This document shows positions 36,148 through 47,629 of a stretch of DNA of 64,000 nt, piece after piece. A program made the position numbers and the translations under genes. The DNA is taken from NCBI GenBank assembly GCA_033439265.1, contig JAVTVX010000002.1, positions 13,188,174 through 13,252,173 of the forward strand, in the 5' to 3' direction. Every line of letters starts with the position of its first letter. The stretch's first letter is position 1. The stretch comes from Dillenia suffruticosa. Taxonomy: Eukaryota; Streptophyta; Magnoliopsida; Dilleniales; Dilleniaceae. The notes beneath the pieces are model-generated. The model was given only the letters and a program-made list of their open reading frames with translations. It had not been told where the DNA came from and did not search any database.

Positions 36148-36900
36148 GTGTGTCATGGAAATGAACATAAATCCATCCTAGCATTTTGTCATAGTTGTGC
36201 TTGTGGAGGACATTCTTGGCCAAAGAGAACTGCTAGGACGGTTTTGGATAGTGGACTATATTGGGAAACTTTGTTTAAGAATATTTACTTGTTTTGTAAG
36301 AGTTGTGATAAATATCAGACAACACGTAATTTGTCCCATAGAAATGAGATGGCCCAAACTCCTATTCTTGTTTGTGAAATATTTGATATATGGGGTATTG
36401 ATTTTATGGGTCCTTTCCCTTCCTCTTGTGGGTATGCTTACATACTTTTGGTAGTTGATTATGTTTCGAAATAGGTGGAAGCAAAGGCCACCATTACTGA
36501 CGATTCTAAATCTGTTGTAGGTTTTATTAGGTCTAACATTTTTAGTAGGTTTGGGATTCCTAGAGCCATCATAAGTGATCAAGAGAGTCATTTTTGTAAT
36601 CGAGCAGTTGAAACGTTGATGAAGAAGTATGGGGTACATCACAGGGTCGCTACAGCATATTACCAACAGATAAACGGTCAAGCTGAAGTTTCTAACCGGG
36701 AAGTTAAATCCATTTCGGAGAAGACGGTCAATCCGGGGCGAAAGGATTGGAGTTTACGTCTAGATGATGCGCTATGGGCATGTTGAACAACGTTCAAAAC
36801 ACTAATAGAGATGTCCCCCTACAGGCTAGTCTTTGGCAAATCTTGTCACTTACCGGTGAAAATTGAGCATAAGGCATATTAGGCGATCAAACATTGCAAT
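36148..36900 (+). pseudogene. Athila integrase
   Basis: Zinc finger remnants (CHSCACGGH and CKSCDKYQ), then the core with IWGIDFMGPFPSS, IISDQESHFCN and NGQAEVSNREVKS, giving the D, D and E of the catalytic triad. An in-frame stop lies at 36472-36474 after LVVDYVSK, and another after ALWAC at 36784. A decayed C-terminal part continues to about 37140. Confidence 0.85.
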
Positions 36901-37139
36901 ATGAATATGGATGAAGTCGGTAAGTCTAGAAAATTGCAATTGCAAGAGTTGGAAGAGTTGAGATTGGAGGCCTACGAGAACTCGAGAATTTATAAGGAAA
37001 AAATCAAGTCGTTTCACGATGGTTTAATCTTAAGAAAATAGTTTGAGGTTAGACAAAGGGTGCTTTTGTATAATTCTCGACTCAAACTTATGCAGGGTAA
37101 GTTACGATCTCGATGGGTTAGTCCATTTGTTATGGCTAA

Positions 37140-38229
37140 TGTGTTTTCTTAGTTAGTATGCATTATTGATTTGAGTTGAAATGCATGAAAGAGACAAACA
37201 TGATTAGTTATTTTTGGATAAAATTCTTTTTAAGTGTCCCATTGATCTTGATTATGAATCAATTGAAGATGTGATATATTTGATACAAATTAAACACTTC
37301 TGTGAGCTTTTGAGTCTTAAGAGCATACCATCATCTTTACTCTAAATTTTTTTTACGAATGTTTATCAATCATAATATGTTTATTTTAGAACTTGCTTTG
37401 CTATACTTTTTGAAATCGCATCCATCAGTTTATGCATTAATATGATGAGGGCAATTGGGTTTACCCCTTTTAGCTCTCGAAAAAAATGTTCCCGTGCATA
37501 TTTCCTCTAGTGAACCCATTTTAGTTTATATCCATTTTCTTTTGTTTATAACCTCATTAATTGACACAACATTCTTTTTATGCTTAACCTTCTTTTTAGT
37601 CCTTATATCAAAGAAGTATGTGATTAGAGCATGATTGAGTGGATAATGGTAAAGTGAATGGGGTAACTTTATTTTGGGGATTATTTTTAGGGATTCTATC
37701 ATACAATTGGAGCGATTTATGTATGCTCCATATTTTCATTCATCATCAAGTCTGTTATTTCTTGACATGTTTCTTTTGATATATCATGACACATCACATT
37801 TACTCTCTTATCCTACCTTTACTTAAACCCACATTACAACCATTGTAAAGACCCTCAGATTTTTGTTTTGAATTCATATAAGTAGTGATAGAGATTTGAT
37901 AAATAAGTAAGCTTATGGTAATGAAATGCTATGATCACTTATGATAAATAAGTAAACACTTTAAGTGTAAGAGTAAACTCCTTGTGAGGGTATTGAATCT
38001 TGATATATTGAATTTTGATGAGATTATTGAGTTTGATAGAATGCTTATGTTTTCTTTTAAAGTTATGATACTATGATCACTTGCTCTCTGGGTTATTGTT
38101 TTGACTTGAATTTTTCGATGTACGCTGATTTGAGATTATTTGAAGATAAATTCAAGGAGGGGAAGAAGTGAAAAAGAGAATGGTTGTGTCATTAATTTAG
38201 TGAATGCTTGAGGACAAGTATTGGTTTAG
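37140..38229. other. Athila post-pol non-coding region
   Basis: No open frame of note. Athila elements often carry an env-like frame here, but I see none. The stretch ends in TTGAGGACAAG and a weak purine patch just before the right LTR. Confidence 0.6.
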
Positions 38230-39537
38230 TGTAAGGGAATTTAAATGGCTTGATTTTGAATTGGTTAGTGCTCTAATGGATATTTTTTATAACTTTGTAT
38301 TTTAGAGGATCAAAATTGAAAGATTGGATTAAAGTGGGTTAAGGAGACAATTTGGAGCTAAATGGTTCAAGGCATTAAAGTTGGGCCCACAAAGGAAAGG
38401 AACAAACATCAAGAGTGGAAGATTTATTTTTAGTAAAAATTTTACTTCAAATAAATTGTTTTTTAGGGAGTCAATTCGTTTTCCTATTTTGGAGGGGTTA
38501 TCCTAATTTTAAAAGTGGATGAATCCTTTTAGATCTAGATCATAACAAGAAGACTCCTCATTTACCTTGGGAGTCTCACGGCAATATATACCTCTCCAAT
38601 GTGGGTCGCGGCTACACACAACACTTTTTCCTTTTATAGGATTTTAGTTTTCCTTTTTCATTCAAGTACATTTGCTTTTGTTGACTCAAGAACATGGTTA
38701 CCACCATAAATGGCTAATTCTTTTCTTCTGATTCAAGGGGAATTTTTATTCGATTGTTTTCACTGTAAGGTTATGTATTTTATTTAATTTCTTACCCTTT
38801 TGATTCAATTATTTGTCGATTCTTGATTTATTTATATGAAAAATTGGTATCGGTTAATCTGACAATTTAATTCAATATTAATTTTTCTATTGCTATTAGG
38901 ATTTCAGCGATTCATAATTATCATGAATGAATGGTACAAGTAGTAACTAGGTTATTTATGTTTATAGGTCTTTTACTGATACTCATGTTTAACCTAAAGA
39001 ATCGATAAAACAAAATTAAATAATTGCGACTATCCTGATTTTTTATATTTTGGTTTAACTGTTTTGACAAAACTTAATGCTATCATTATATTGATAAGCA
39101 ACGCTATCGTATCCAGTCGATTAATGATAAATTTTGATTGGATGCTGGGTTTGGTCCATTAATTTAGGAAAATATAGGATTTATTACAGCTATCCTGATA
39201 AATTTAAGGTTGAATGCCTAAATTGTATGAATAATTTTTTTTTATAACCTATGATCAGTGAAACAATCGAATGTGTGAACTCTTGGATTAGATTTTGGTA
39301 GATTGAATTTTTTCTCTAATTTTCAATATTTTTGAGTAGTTGATTTGTCTCTAAATTTTAGGTTATTCATTTTTTATTTAGAAATTTATTTGACAAATCC
39401 CTCATTTTAATTTGGCAATAACTAAGAAATTAAGTTAATTTAGTTCCCGTAGGATTCGACCTAATACCACTATTGTTACAAGTTTGTTTGTATCGGGGGA
39501 ATCAATATTAATTTGAGAGATTCGACAAACCCGTCCA
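38230..39537 (+). repeat. Athila 3' LTR
   Basis: About 1308 bp, partner of 30083-31389. It ends at GTCCA before tetraspanin-unit sequence resumes. Confidence 0.88.
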
Positions 39538-39539
39538 AA

Positions 39540-40423
39540 GTATCCTTGCATTCCCTTTTCATGAGATATTTCAACATGATTCTTTCTAAATACACACTTT
39601 ATTTTAATTTAACAAAATAAAAATTATGATGCGATGATACTAATAGAAGAATTTACTTGCCAAACTAACAAATAGAACCATATCGAAGATAGCAACCACT
39701 CTCCATTCCATTTTCATGTATTTTGCAACTCCAGCCCACGACATGAAACAAAAGCAAAAGCAGACAGCAATAAGGTGAAACATCACAAGAAGTTTTGGAA
39801 CCAGGGATGAATTCGAAGAGAGTAGTGTTTACTTGCAAGAAGCACAATTGTAGCATTTGATGACGGGGGAATAATTGTCAAGCTTGCAGCAGCTGTTGGA
39901 ACTAACTGGATGGAAGCTCAAATCATAGCATGAAGCATTGACACCATGATATCCATAGCTGAAAGAACAGTTAACGTCCACAACTAAAAGAAATTGCGGC
40001 AAAGCATAGATTTTCTTTTCAAACAAGAGTCCTCCCCTTGGCTTGTAGGGGGCTAAAGTAGGGAAAAAACACCTATTTAGATGGTGTTTCGGTGGCACTC
40101 AGCTTCAATAAGTGTGAGTTTGAAGTTTTATACCGTTCAAGAGTCTAAAAAATGCAAAGTGAACATCATTAATAATTTCACAAGAAATAAATAAAGATAA
40201 AAGTTTTATGGGCAAAAGTTAACTTTGCATTATATTTTTTTTGGCAAATTATTACGGTCGTCAACTTTCACGAGACAACTCTTCATGCACTTCCAATTTT
40301 CGATATTGTTCAACTGAAGGAAAAGAGAATAATTAAGCACATTAGAAGTTCAAAGCCAAGTAAATATTGTTTCTCTCTTGAGGTTTGCTAATTGAGATTG
40401 TTCCTTTTACCTATTTTAGGAAC
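39540..40423 (-). pseudogene. TET10: TETRASPANIN-10-like pseudogene, copy A (C-terminal half)
   Basis: Four exons can be read on the minus strand. 40264-40313: LNNIENWKCMKSCLVK, after a CCTTCAG acceptor. About 40083-40115: IEAECHR, the decayed CC motif of the large extracellular loop. 39833-39958: YGYHGVNASCYDLSFHPVSS to KCYNCASCK, with TTTCAG acceptor and GTAAAC donor. 39661-39736: AGVAKYMKMEWRVVAIFDMV, the fourth membrane helix. Order and spacing match plant TET10, a four-pass plasma-membrane protein. The acceptor before the last exon reads TGTCGTG where copy B has TGTCCAG, so splicing should fail. The 5' half is missing because a truncated gypsy element begins at 40424. It is the best preserved C-terminal copy. 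Confidence 0.85.
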
Positions 40424-43400
40424 GTGTGGAAACTAGGACTGATGGTAGAAGATACTGATCCCTTCTTTGTGCGATTGAGTGATGGTAGGAGACTGGAATC
40501 CTCTAGGGTCTGCCGAGGGCTGAAACTAGACTCAAGAGTTCTCCAAATAGAGGTCGACTGTTATTTATTTCCTTTGGGTGGTGTTGATATAATTTTGGGG
40601 TACCTTGGTTAGAGACACTTGGGGAAGTCGGGGTGAATTGGCAGAATACGACTATGAAATTTACTGCGAAGGGAGAAAACATCTGCCTAGAGGGGGATCC
40701 TTCCTTAATGAGGGCACCTTCTTTACTGCACACAATAAGAAAGCTAGTTGATGTGGATTTTGGGGCTTGGATCTGGGAGATGACAGTGGAGGATAACAAT
40801 CGACAAGGGGCAAAGTTTAACCTTACTGAATTCCAACAAGAGCAACTGTCTCTTGTGTTGATGAAGTATGTAGAGGTCTTCAGGATGGATCAAGGCTGCC
40901 CCCTTGAAGACCGACGGATCATCAAATCCCTCTAAAACCAAAGGTTGGAGCAGTCAGTGTACGCCCCTATAGATATGGACACCATCAGAAATCTGATATC
41001 GAAAGGCCGGTTGCTGAAATGCTTACAGCAGGAGTCATCAGGCCAAGTTCCAGCCCTTTCTCAAGCCCGGTCCTCCTAGTACGGAAGAAAGATGGCAGCT
41101 GGCAGTTTTGCGTGGATTATCGAGAGCTCAATAAGTCCACCATACCAGATAAGTACCCAATCCCCATGGTTTATGAGTTACTTGATGAACTAGGAGAAGC
41201 AACTAACTTTTCTAAGCTTGATTTACAATCTGGTTACCATCAAATACAAGTGAAAGAATCGGACATTCTAAAAACTGCCTTCCGCACACACTCGGGACAC
41301 TATGAATTTGTTGTGATGCCTTTTGCGTTAATAAATGCACCAGCAACATTCCAAGACACAATGAATGATATTTTCCGCCCCTACTTACGAAAATTTATCA
41401 TTGTATTTTTTGACGATATATTAGTCTATAGCAAGACTTAAGAAAAACATTTGACTCATTTAGAATCCACTCTAAAGATTATAGAGGACTACAAATTGGT
41501 GGTGAATCGCAAAAAGTGCCATTTTGAGTGTCAAGTAATTGAGTATTTGGAGCATTTGATTTCAGCCGATGGGGTGAGAATGGATCTATGAAGGTCAAGT
41601 GTATCAACAATTAGCCTAGACCACAGTCCACTAGGGAGGTGCGAAGATTTTTGGGACTCACAGGATACCATAGACGTTTTATACACAGCTATGGCAAGTT
41701 GGCTAAACCACTTACGGAGTGGTTGAAGAAAGAAGCTCAATCACGTTTTACTTGGACTCAAGAGACTCAAGAAGCCTTTGAAGCTTTGCAGTCAGCAATG
41801 GTGAGTGCTCCGGTGCTGGCCTTGCCTGATTTCAGCCAACCTTTTGTGGTAAAGTGTGATGTTTCGGGTCGAGGGATAGGAGCTGTCCTTATGCAGGACA
41901 AATGACCCATAGCTTTCTTCAGCAAAGCCCTGTCAGAGAAGTCCTTGTCTAAGTCAGCCTACGAAAAAGAACTAATGGCAATTGTCCTTGCCATTCAGCA
42001 TTGGAGACCTTACTTGATCGGCACACGTTTTCAAGTCAGAACAGACCAAAAGGGGCTGTGGTACATGCTAGAGTAGAAAATCTCCACTCCTGCACAGCAA
42101 GATTAGGTCTCGAAATTACTTGACTATGACTTTGAAGTGGTGTATAAACCAGGGATTTCTAATCGAGCAGCTGATGCGCTATCAAGGCTGAATGGGGAAA
42201 CCAATTTGTAACTCTCTTTCTTGGCAGCAGTGGGTAGGATGGAGAGATCTTGAGGAAGAAATAGCCAATGACAAAAATTTTTCACAATTAAAACAACAAT
42301 TGGAGAAGGATCCCAACGGAAGGCCCCCTACTATTTAAAAAATGGTAGGTTGATGCACAAGAGTCGAATCGTAATTCCTAAAACTTCAAGATGGATTCCC
42401 ATTCTCTTGACCGAATTCCATGAAACTCCGGGGGCTGGTCACACAGGAGCATTAAGGACTTATCGAAGGATTACAGCCAAAGTTTATTGGCAAGGCATGT
42501 TGAAGTCGGTCCTACACTTTGTGGCTACATGTCTTACGTGTCAGTAGCAAAAGTATGAAGCAAAATCTTTGGCCGGGCTGCTCCAACCTCTCCCAATTCC
42601 AACTGTGGTTTGGGAAGACATAGTAATGGATTTCATAAATGGGTTGCCACGCTCTCAAGGGATGGACTGCATAATGGTTGTTGTGGATAGACTCTCAAAA
42701 TATGAACATTTTATAGGATTAAGACACCCCTTCACAGCTAAGACAGTGGCTGAAGTCTTCATTCGAGAAATTGTCCGATTTCATGGGGTCCCAAGATTAA
42801 TAGTGAGTGATAGAGATCCTTTGTTCTTGAGCAACTTTTGGGGCGAGTTATTCCGTTCACAAGGAACCAAGTTGAATATGAGTAGTGCTTACCACCCCGA
42901 GACGGATGGCCAAACGGAGATTTTAAACAAAGGGTTGGAAACTTATTTACGGTGTTTTTCTTCGGAACAACCAAAGGGGTGGGCCAAATGGTTACCATGG
43001 GCGGAATATTGTTATAATACCAGCCATCACACAGCTGCGGGTATGACGCCTTTCCAAGTGGTCTATGGGAGGTCACTCCCTACCATTCAGAGATTCTTAC
43101 CGGGGGAAACAATAGTGGAATCGGTAGCTTAAGAATTAATGGATCGGGATGAAATTTGGCACCAATTGCAGAACAATCTACAAAGGGCTCAACAAAGAAT
43201 GACAAAGACAGCCAATGCACATCGAAGGGAGGTTTCACTACAATGTTGGGGGCAAGGTTCTCTTGAAACTTAGACCCCATAGACAAACTTTAGTCCGAAA
43301 CAACATACCTTCAAAACTAGCAGCCCGCTATTATGGCCCTTTCGTGATAATTCAGAAAATTGGATCAGTAGCATACAAGCTTCAGCTACCGGAAGGTGCT

Positions 43401-43826
43401 CGAATACATCCAATTTTCCATGTTTCCCAACTAAAGAAAACTGTCGGAGAACACACTGCAGTAACTGAGTTACCAACCTGCCTTGAAGCTGATTCACCCC
43501 CAATTGAACCAGAGGAAATGTTAGAGCAGCGTTCAGTTAAAAGGAGGGGAAAAATAGTGCAGCAAATTCTGATCCGGTGGAAAGGAAGTTCAGGAGATGA
43601 GACAACCTGGATGGATAAAGTTGATTTCCTGCTGCAGTTTCCAAATTTCAGCCTTGAGGGCAAGGCTGGGGTTCCAGGAGGGAACAATGTTATGGCAGGA
43701 CGTTCAGGAAGTTATGGAAATGATGACATGGCACCTGCTAGGATGGATGAGGTGGCTACACCAAAGATTCTGCAGGTTTACATCCGCAGAAGGATGAAGG
43801 GAAGTGTGATAGAGGATGGCAACTAA
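40424..43826 (+). pseudogene. Chromovirus pol remnant
   Basis: VDCYLFPLGGVDIILGYLG is the protease end. RT (40966-41440) has [52 protein letters not shown] and FFDDILVYS, with both catalytic aspartates present. RNase H (41640-42210) has a stop at 41904. Integrase (42330-43130) has the HHCC end CLTCQ followed by a stop, then [25 protein letters not shown] and [12 protein letters not shown] with the DDE triad in place. The last frame (43215-43826) holds a chromodomain (ILIRWKGSSGDETTWMD, then FPNFSLE) and reads on into the LTR. Chromodomains help chromoviruses target heterochromatin. At least five stops or frameshifts prevent a full polyprotein. Confidence 0.88.
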
Positions 43827-44088
43827 CAAACTCAACCGCAAGCATCTTAGAGGTTAAGAGGGTTTAAGGGATTATAAAATGTAAGGGGAGGGGAGAAGGA
43901 GAGCAGTGAGGAAAATTCTTATCAGTGTTCTCGGCCATTGGCTGGTCAGTCTTGCTTCTTTGCAGGCTGTAGTTCTCTCTGTGGTCTGAGTTTCTATTTC
44001 AATGAAACATAGCACTATGTGCTCTTGATTTTCAGCAAGATCTTCTCTCCAATCCTCTTCTTTTACTCCCTAAATTCTGATCACAACA
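43688..44088 (+). repeat. 3' LTR of the truncated chromovirus
   Basis: Begins TGTTATGG after the purine patch CCAGGAGGGAACAA and ends CACAACA, giving TGTT/AACA inverted ends. Its right edge coincides with the return of tetraspanin-unit sequence. Confidence 0.75.
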
Positions 44089-44405
44089 ACTATGTTCACA
44101 AAACCTTTTAGGGGTTGTTACTTGTGAGTTCAAAACCAAGAAAAAAAATAGCTATGTTCATTATGGAACTAATATAATATAATATCCTTTTGGCATGCTG
44201 AAAAGGATTAATGAATTTTGGGATAAAACACATCCACAAGCAGAAAGGAGGTAATTACCTCATATCATGACCTAATCTTCTAAGTCTGCACACATAATCT
44301 CTCATCAGATACGGAAAATGTGACCACCAATGCAAAAGAAAATAGGTATAAATTTGCTTTGTGTAAATACATAAAATGAACATAAAGATGCCAGATATGT
44401 AACTC
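44089..44405. repeat. Unit spacer between tetraspanin and SDR parts
   Basis: Nearly identical in order to 52874-53205 (CTATGTTCACAAAACC, TTAGGGGTTGTTACTTG, ATAATATAATATCC, GGCATGCTGAAAAGGATT). No coding signal on either strand. Confidence 0.75.
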
Positions 44406-44990
44406 TTTTCCATGACAGGTGTGCTGTTTTTACAGGGGCCAACGAAGAAATGAATCGCAATTATGTTGTCAACTACCACAGAATGGATTTACAGTCATGT
44501 TAACAGCTGGTGATGAGATTAAAAATACTAAAGCTATGAATTGTCCTGGTGCATCTAGCCTCTCCAATGTTATTTTTTATCAACTGCATTTGACAGATCC
44601 CACATCCATTGCCTGATTAGCAAATTTAGTCCAAACCCATTATAAGAAACTCGATATCCTGGTGAGATGGCCATCACAATGATTTTATTTGTAGTGTATC
44701 ATGTAGAAGATCCATGGCCCATCCATTTTATTGGACAAAATTTGAATGAATTCGATATTAACTACCTCAAGTCCGATTTCTAGCATAGATACAATACAGT
44801 ATGTTAGAAACTAAACTAAATCAAATGACTTCAAAAATTGAAGTTAAATCATCTTTGAAGAAGCCACCTATCTCAATTTGACTTTAAGAAGGTGAATACT
44901 GCAGGACGTGGTGGAGTCCACATAGATCATGAAGCTTCTACAGCATACAAACTTGAAGGCCAGCTTGTTAGTTTTGAAATTATTCTTTTA
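44406..44990 (+). pseudogene. SDR fragment 4 (exons 1 and 2)
   Basis: Exon 1 (44419-44662) reads LCCQLPQNGFTVMLTAGDEI, SLSNVIFYQLHLTDPTSIA, a stop, then LANLVQTHYKKLDIL before a GTGAGA donor. The expected glycine motif is decayed to FTGANEEMN. Exon 2 (44892-44980) reads NTAGRGGVHIDHEASTAYK and LEGQLVSF, the NNAG region of salutaridine reductase/neomenthol dehydrogenase type SDRs. The catalytic half is absent here. It pairs with the tetraspanin copy B that follows on the other strand. Confidence 0.8.
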
Positions 44991-45730
44991 CACAAATATA
45001 TACACATAGACATAGACACATATTTAGAAGAAATAGGGCAGAATGCAGCAGGCATGTTCACAAAATTATTAGTAAACATTGATATCCTACTCCCATTATG
45101 ACTAAGATCAAATTCATAGTTGAACCATATATCTAAAAATTATTGTACAAGAAAAGGAATCCTTGTTTGTTGCATAACTCACCTTAAAGAAAAATATTAT
45201 CAAATGCTCCAAAAAATATTATCAAGTGCTAAACCTACTTTGGACAACCTAAGGGGATCCTTGGAAGAATTGAGAAGAATCTTACCTCTAAAAATGTTCT
45301 ATGACATGCATATTCACAAGAACGAATCAAACATGATCGGAGAATATTAAGGCGCTCTGCTTTATGCAGGTAAATGACGAAAATACCCTCTCATTGAAAG
45401 ATATTCTGAATAAGACTTGAGAGACTGCAGAGAAGTACATAAAAACAAATTACTGTGGAAACAAAGAAGTAAATAAGGCATACCTGCCCCTCCTGCAGCT
45501 CTCCAGTTCAGGCCAGATAGTTAGTGTTTCCTCTTACCATCGACAGCTAAATATAATTTTCATTTCAAGCAAATGATATGAACCACATAGTAGGCTCTTA
45601 ACTTATTGTTTCACAATATTAATAACCACATGTCCCCTGCTCATGAGATCTTTCAACAGAAGATGTTATTCTGATTTTTTCTAAGTGCACAATTTATTTT
45701 AATTTAACAAAGTAAAAATACATGATGAGA
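44990..45730. repeat. Unit non-coding block 3' of tetraspanin copy B
   Basis: Parallels 53735-54500 and 27400-27840. It contains AGAACTAGACTGCAGAG-like and CCACATGTCCCCTGCTCATG blocks shared with the other units. A 76-codon + frame (45120-45350) has a counterpart only in part elsewhere and no known domain. Confidence 0.65.
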
Positions 45731-46111
45731 TGATTTTGATGGAAGGATTTACTTACCAAAGTAACAAAGAGAACCGCATTAAAGATCAAAACACCACTCT
45801 CCATTCCATTTTCATATATTTTGCAACTCCTGCCCTGGACATGAAACAGAAGCAAAAGCAAACAATAATAAGGTCAAACATGACAAGAGGTTTAGGAACT
45901 ACTGATGAATTCACAGAGAGCAGAGTTTACTTAAAAGAAGCACAATTGCAGCATTTGACATGGGGAATTCTTGTAAAGTTTGCAGTTGCTGTTGGAACTA
46001 ACTGGATGGAAGCTCAAGTCATGGACATCAGGATATCCACAACTCAAAGATTAGTTAACATTCACAACCAAAAGAAATTGGGCCAAGCAAAGATTTTCTT
46101 TTCAAACAAAA

Positions 46112-46528
46112 TATTGAAAGTGGAGTAGAAGTCAACAATGGCGGCACCTACAATTCTTCCAAACAAATCAAGATATTTCAGCCATCCATATTCCTGCACC
46201 AACAAGCCCAAGGAAGGGCCCTCCTCAGCCCAAGAAGGAAGGGCTTAAAGCCCTTCCCCAACAGCCAGCAGAACTAGCTGTTGGACAGGATTCCAACGGC
46301 TAGTTCAGCTAGCCGTTGGAGGCCCTCCAACGGCCAGAATTCTAGCTGTTGGAGGGCCATTGTCTCTCATCTCTAGATCTCTCTTTTCTCCTATAAATGA
46401 CCCTTATCTTCATCTTGTAAAACCATGAAAAAATGGTCACAAGTTGTATGCAAATTCTCTCAAAACATCAATGATATTCTGAATTTTTATTCAAAATATT
46501 TTGTACATTTGTTTTGCACAATTCAACA
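46112..46528 (+). repeat. Copia 5' LTR
   Basis: 417 bp. A TATA-like CCTATAAATG lies at about 46391-46400. The U3 part (46270-46350) is packed with palindromic TAGCTGTTGGA/TCCAACGGCTAG blocks. Ends CAATTCAACA. Confidence 0.93.
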
Positions 46529-47595
46529 TGGTATCAGAGCAGACAATACTCCATCTTCTCAATACAAAATATCACTCAAATTGGGTAGATATCATACAAA
46601 AATTGCTGAATTTATGCGATGATTTAAGCCTCCTTTTGAAAGAGTCATTTGGAGCATCCAAATTTTTGGAGTTATGGAGAAAGTTATATCAAGACACCTC
46701 AAATATAAAAGCGCTTCCACATTATGAAGAAATAAAGGTCGCCATTCGGCAAATAAAGGCATCCAAAATGCCTCAAATTCAAAACCAAATTCTGAATGGA
46801 GGGAAAGTCTTTGCTGCTACAATGGAGCAGCAACAAAATGCATCCATTCCTCTCAAATCCGGCCACCAAGCTGCTGCACACTATGCAGATCCTTTATCAT
46901 CAATAAGAGCCAAGTGTGATGAGTTTCAAATCAAGCTAAATGAGTGCATAAAAGATCTACAGCAGCCGTCCCAAAAAGAAAGACATATCTCTCAAGTTCT
47001 ATCCCCATTTAGCTCACAAGCAAAAGATCAAATTTCAGTCTCTATGATAGCCGAATGCACTGATCTCCAAGCAAAGGCAGATGAGTGCCTAAAGGGGCTT
47101 CATGAATCAGCTCAACAAAGAAGATCTTATGCTTCCATGGTGACCGGAAGTGTTGCTCAATGTACAACCTTTCAAGATAGACCGGATATTCACTTGAAAA
47201 GGTTTCAACATTCGGCGCATATAGATGGTAACAATCAAAACCCTATCTCTTTTTTAAACTGTAAAAAATTTCTTATAGATTCCGAAACTGATTATCACAT
47301 GATTAGGGATAGGAGAAAAATCAAACATTTTAAAAATCTCCCTGACCAAAGGGTAGTGCGTGTTGCTAATGGACAAAATCTAGAAGTAAAACAAACGGGG
47401 GAAGTTAAAATTTTTGAAAAATCTACAAGTGTTTTATATGTTCCCCAACTTACTTTCGATCTTTTGTCCATTAGTAAAATCACAAAGGATCAAGGGTGTA
47501 GGGCCACCTTTGATCCGGACACAGTCACATTTCATGATCTAAAAACAAATCAATTGATTGGCAGAGGAACTCAAAAGGAGGCCTATATTACTTAG
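46501..47595 (+). pseudogene. Copia gag-like and protease frame, atypical
   Basis: Open frame of about 364 codons that begins inside the LTR end. The first half does not show a normal copia gag, and I see no CxxCxxxxHxxxxC zinc knuckle. Instead there are three related blocks: CDEFQIKLNECIKDLQ, CTDLQAKADECLKGLH and CTTFQDRPDIHLKRFQ, about 55-65 residues apart. The second half is the protease: FLIDSETDYHMIRD (normally DSGATxH, here Gly to Glu), then FKNLPDQRVVRVANG, VLYVPQLTFDLLSISKITKD and LIGRGTQKEAYI before a stop at 47593-47595. The downstream reading LWHARLRHLNNKAL (the pre-integrase zinc finger) continues in another frame. Confidence 0.75.
46529..46540 (+). other. Copia primer-binding site (initiator tRNA-Met)
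   Basis: TGGTATCAGAGC immediately after the 5' LTR, the standard copia primer site. Confidence 0.93.
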
Positions 47596-47629
47596 ATTAA
47601 GAGCATTATGCACTCGTTGCCCACATTAA

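Larger units (their letters stand above)
30083..39537 (+). mobile_element. Ty3/gypsy retrotransposon, Athila type, decayed
   Basis: About 9.45 kb with two LTRs of about 1.31 kb in direct orientation (30083-31389 and 38230-39537; outer edges good to about 10 bases). Directly inside the left LTR is TGGTGCCATTGCCGGGGA, complementary to the 3' end of plant tRNA-Asp apart from changes that look like CpG decay; tRNA-Asp priming is typical of Athila. The internal order is gag, protease, RT, RNase H, integrase, all on + and broken by many stops. About 1 kb of non-coding DNA follows before the right LTR. The right flank continues into tetraspanin copy A sequence. LTRs have clearly diverged, so the insertion is old. 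No clear target duplication. Confidence 0.9.
40424..44088 (+). mobile_element. 5'-truncated Ty3/gypsy chromovirus with 3' LTR
   Basis: Sequence matching tetraspanin copy B stops at TTTTAGGAAC (40423) and changes abruptly into the end of a gypsy protease. From there the order is protease end, RT, RNase H, integrase and chromodomain on +, then a 401-bp LTR (43688-44088, TGTTATG...CACAACA). No 5' LTR, primer site or gag. On the right, unit sequence resumes at ACTATGTTCAC (44089), matching 52874 in copy B, so about 1.7 kb of unit sequence present in copy B (51204-52873) is absent here. One deletion appears to have removed both the 5' part of the element and the middle of the tetraspanin copy. Confidence 0.85.

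Noticed and set aside
37140..38229. env-like gene expected in Athila elements
   Set aside because: No open frame, signal peptide or membrane segment could be supported there.
30078..39542. Target duplication of the Athila element (CAAAA on the left)
   Set aside because: The right flank reads AAGTA; LTR edges are too diverged to fix, so no duplication is claimed.
45120..45350. 76-codon + frame with LRGSLEELRRILPLK
   Set aside because: Only partly open in the parallel unit (53990-54193) and shows no domain; more likely non-coding unit sequence.
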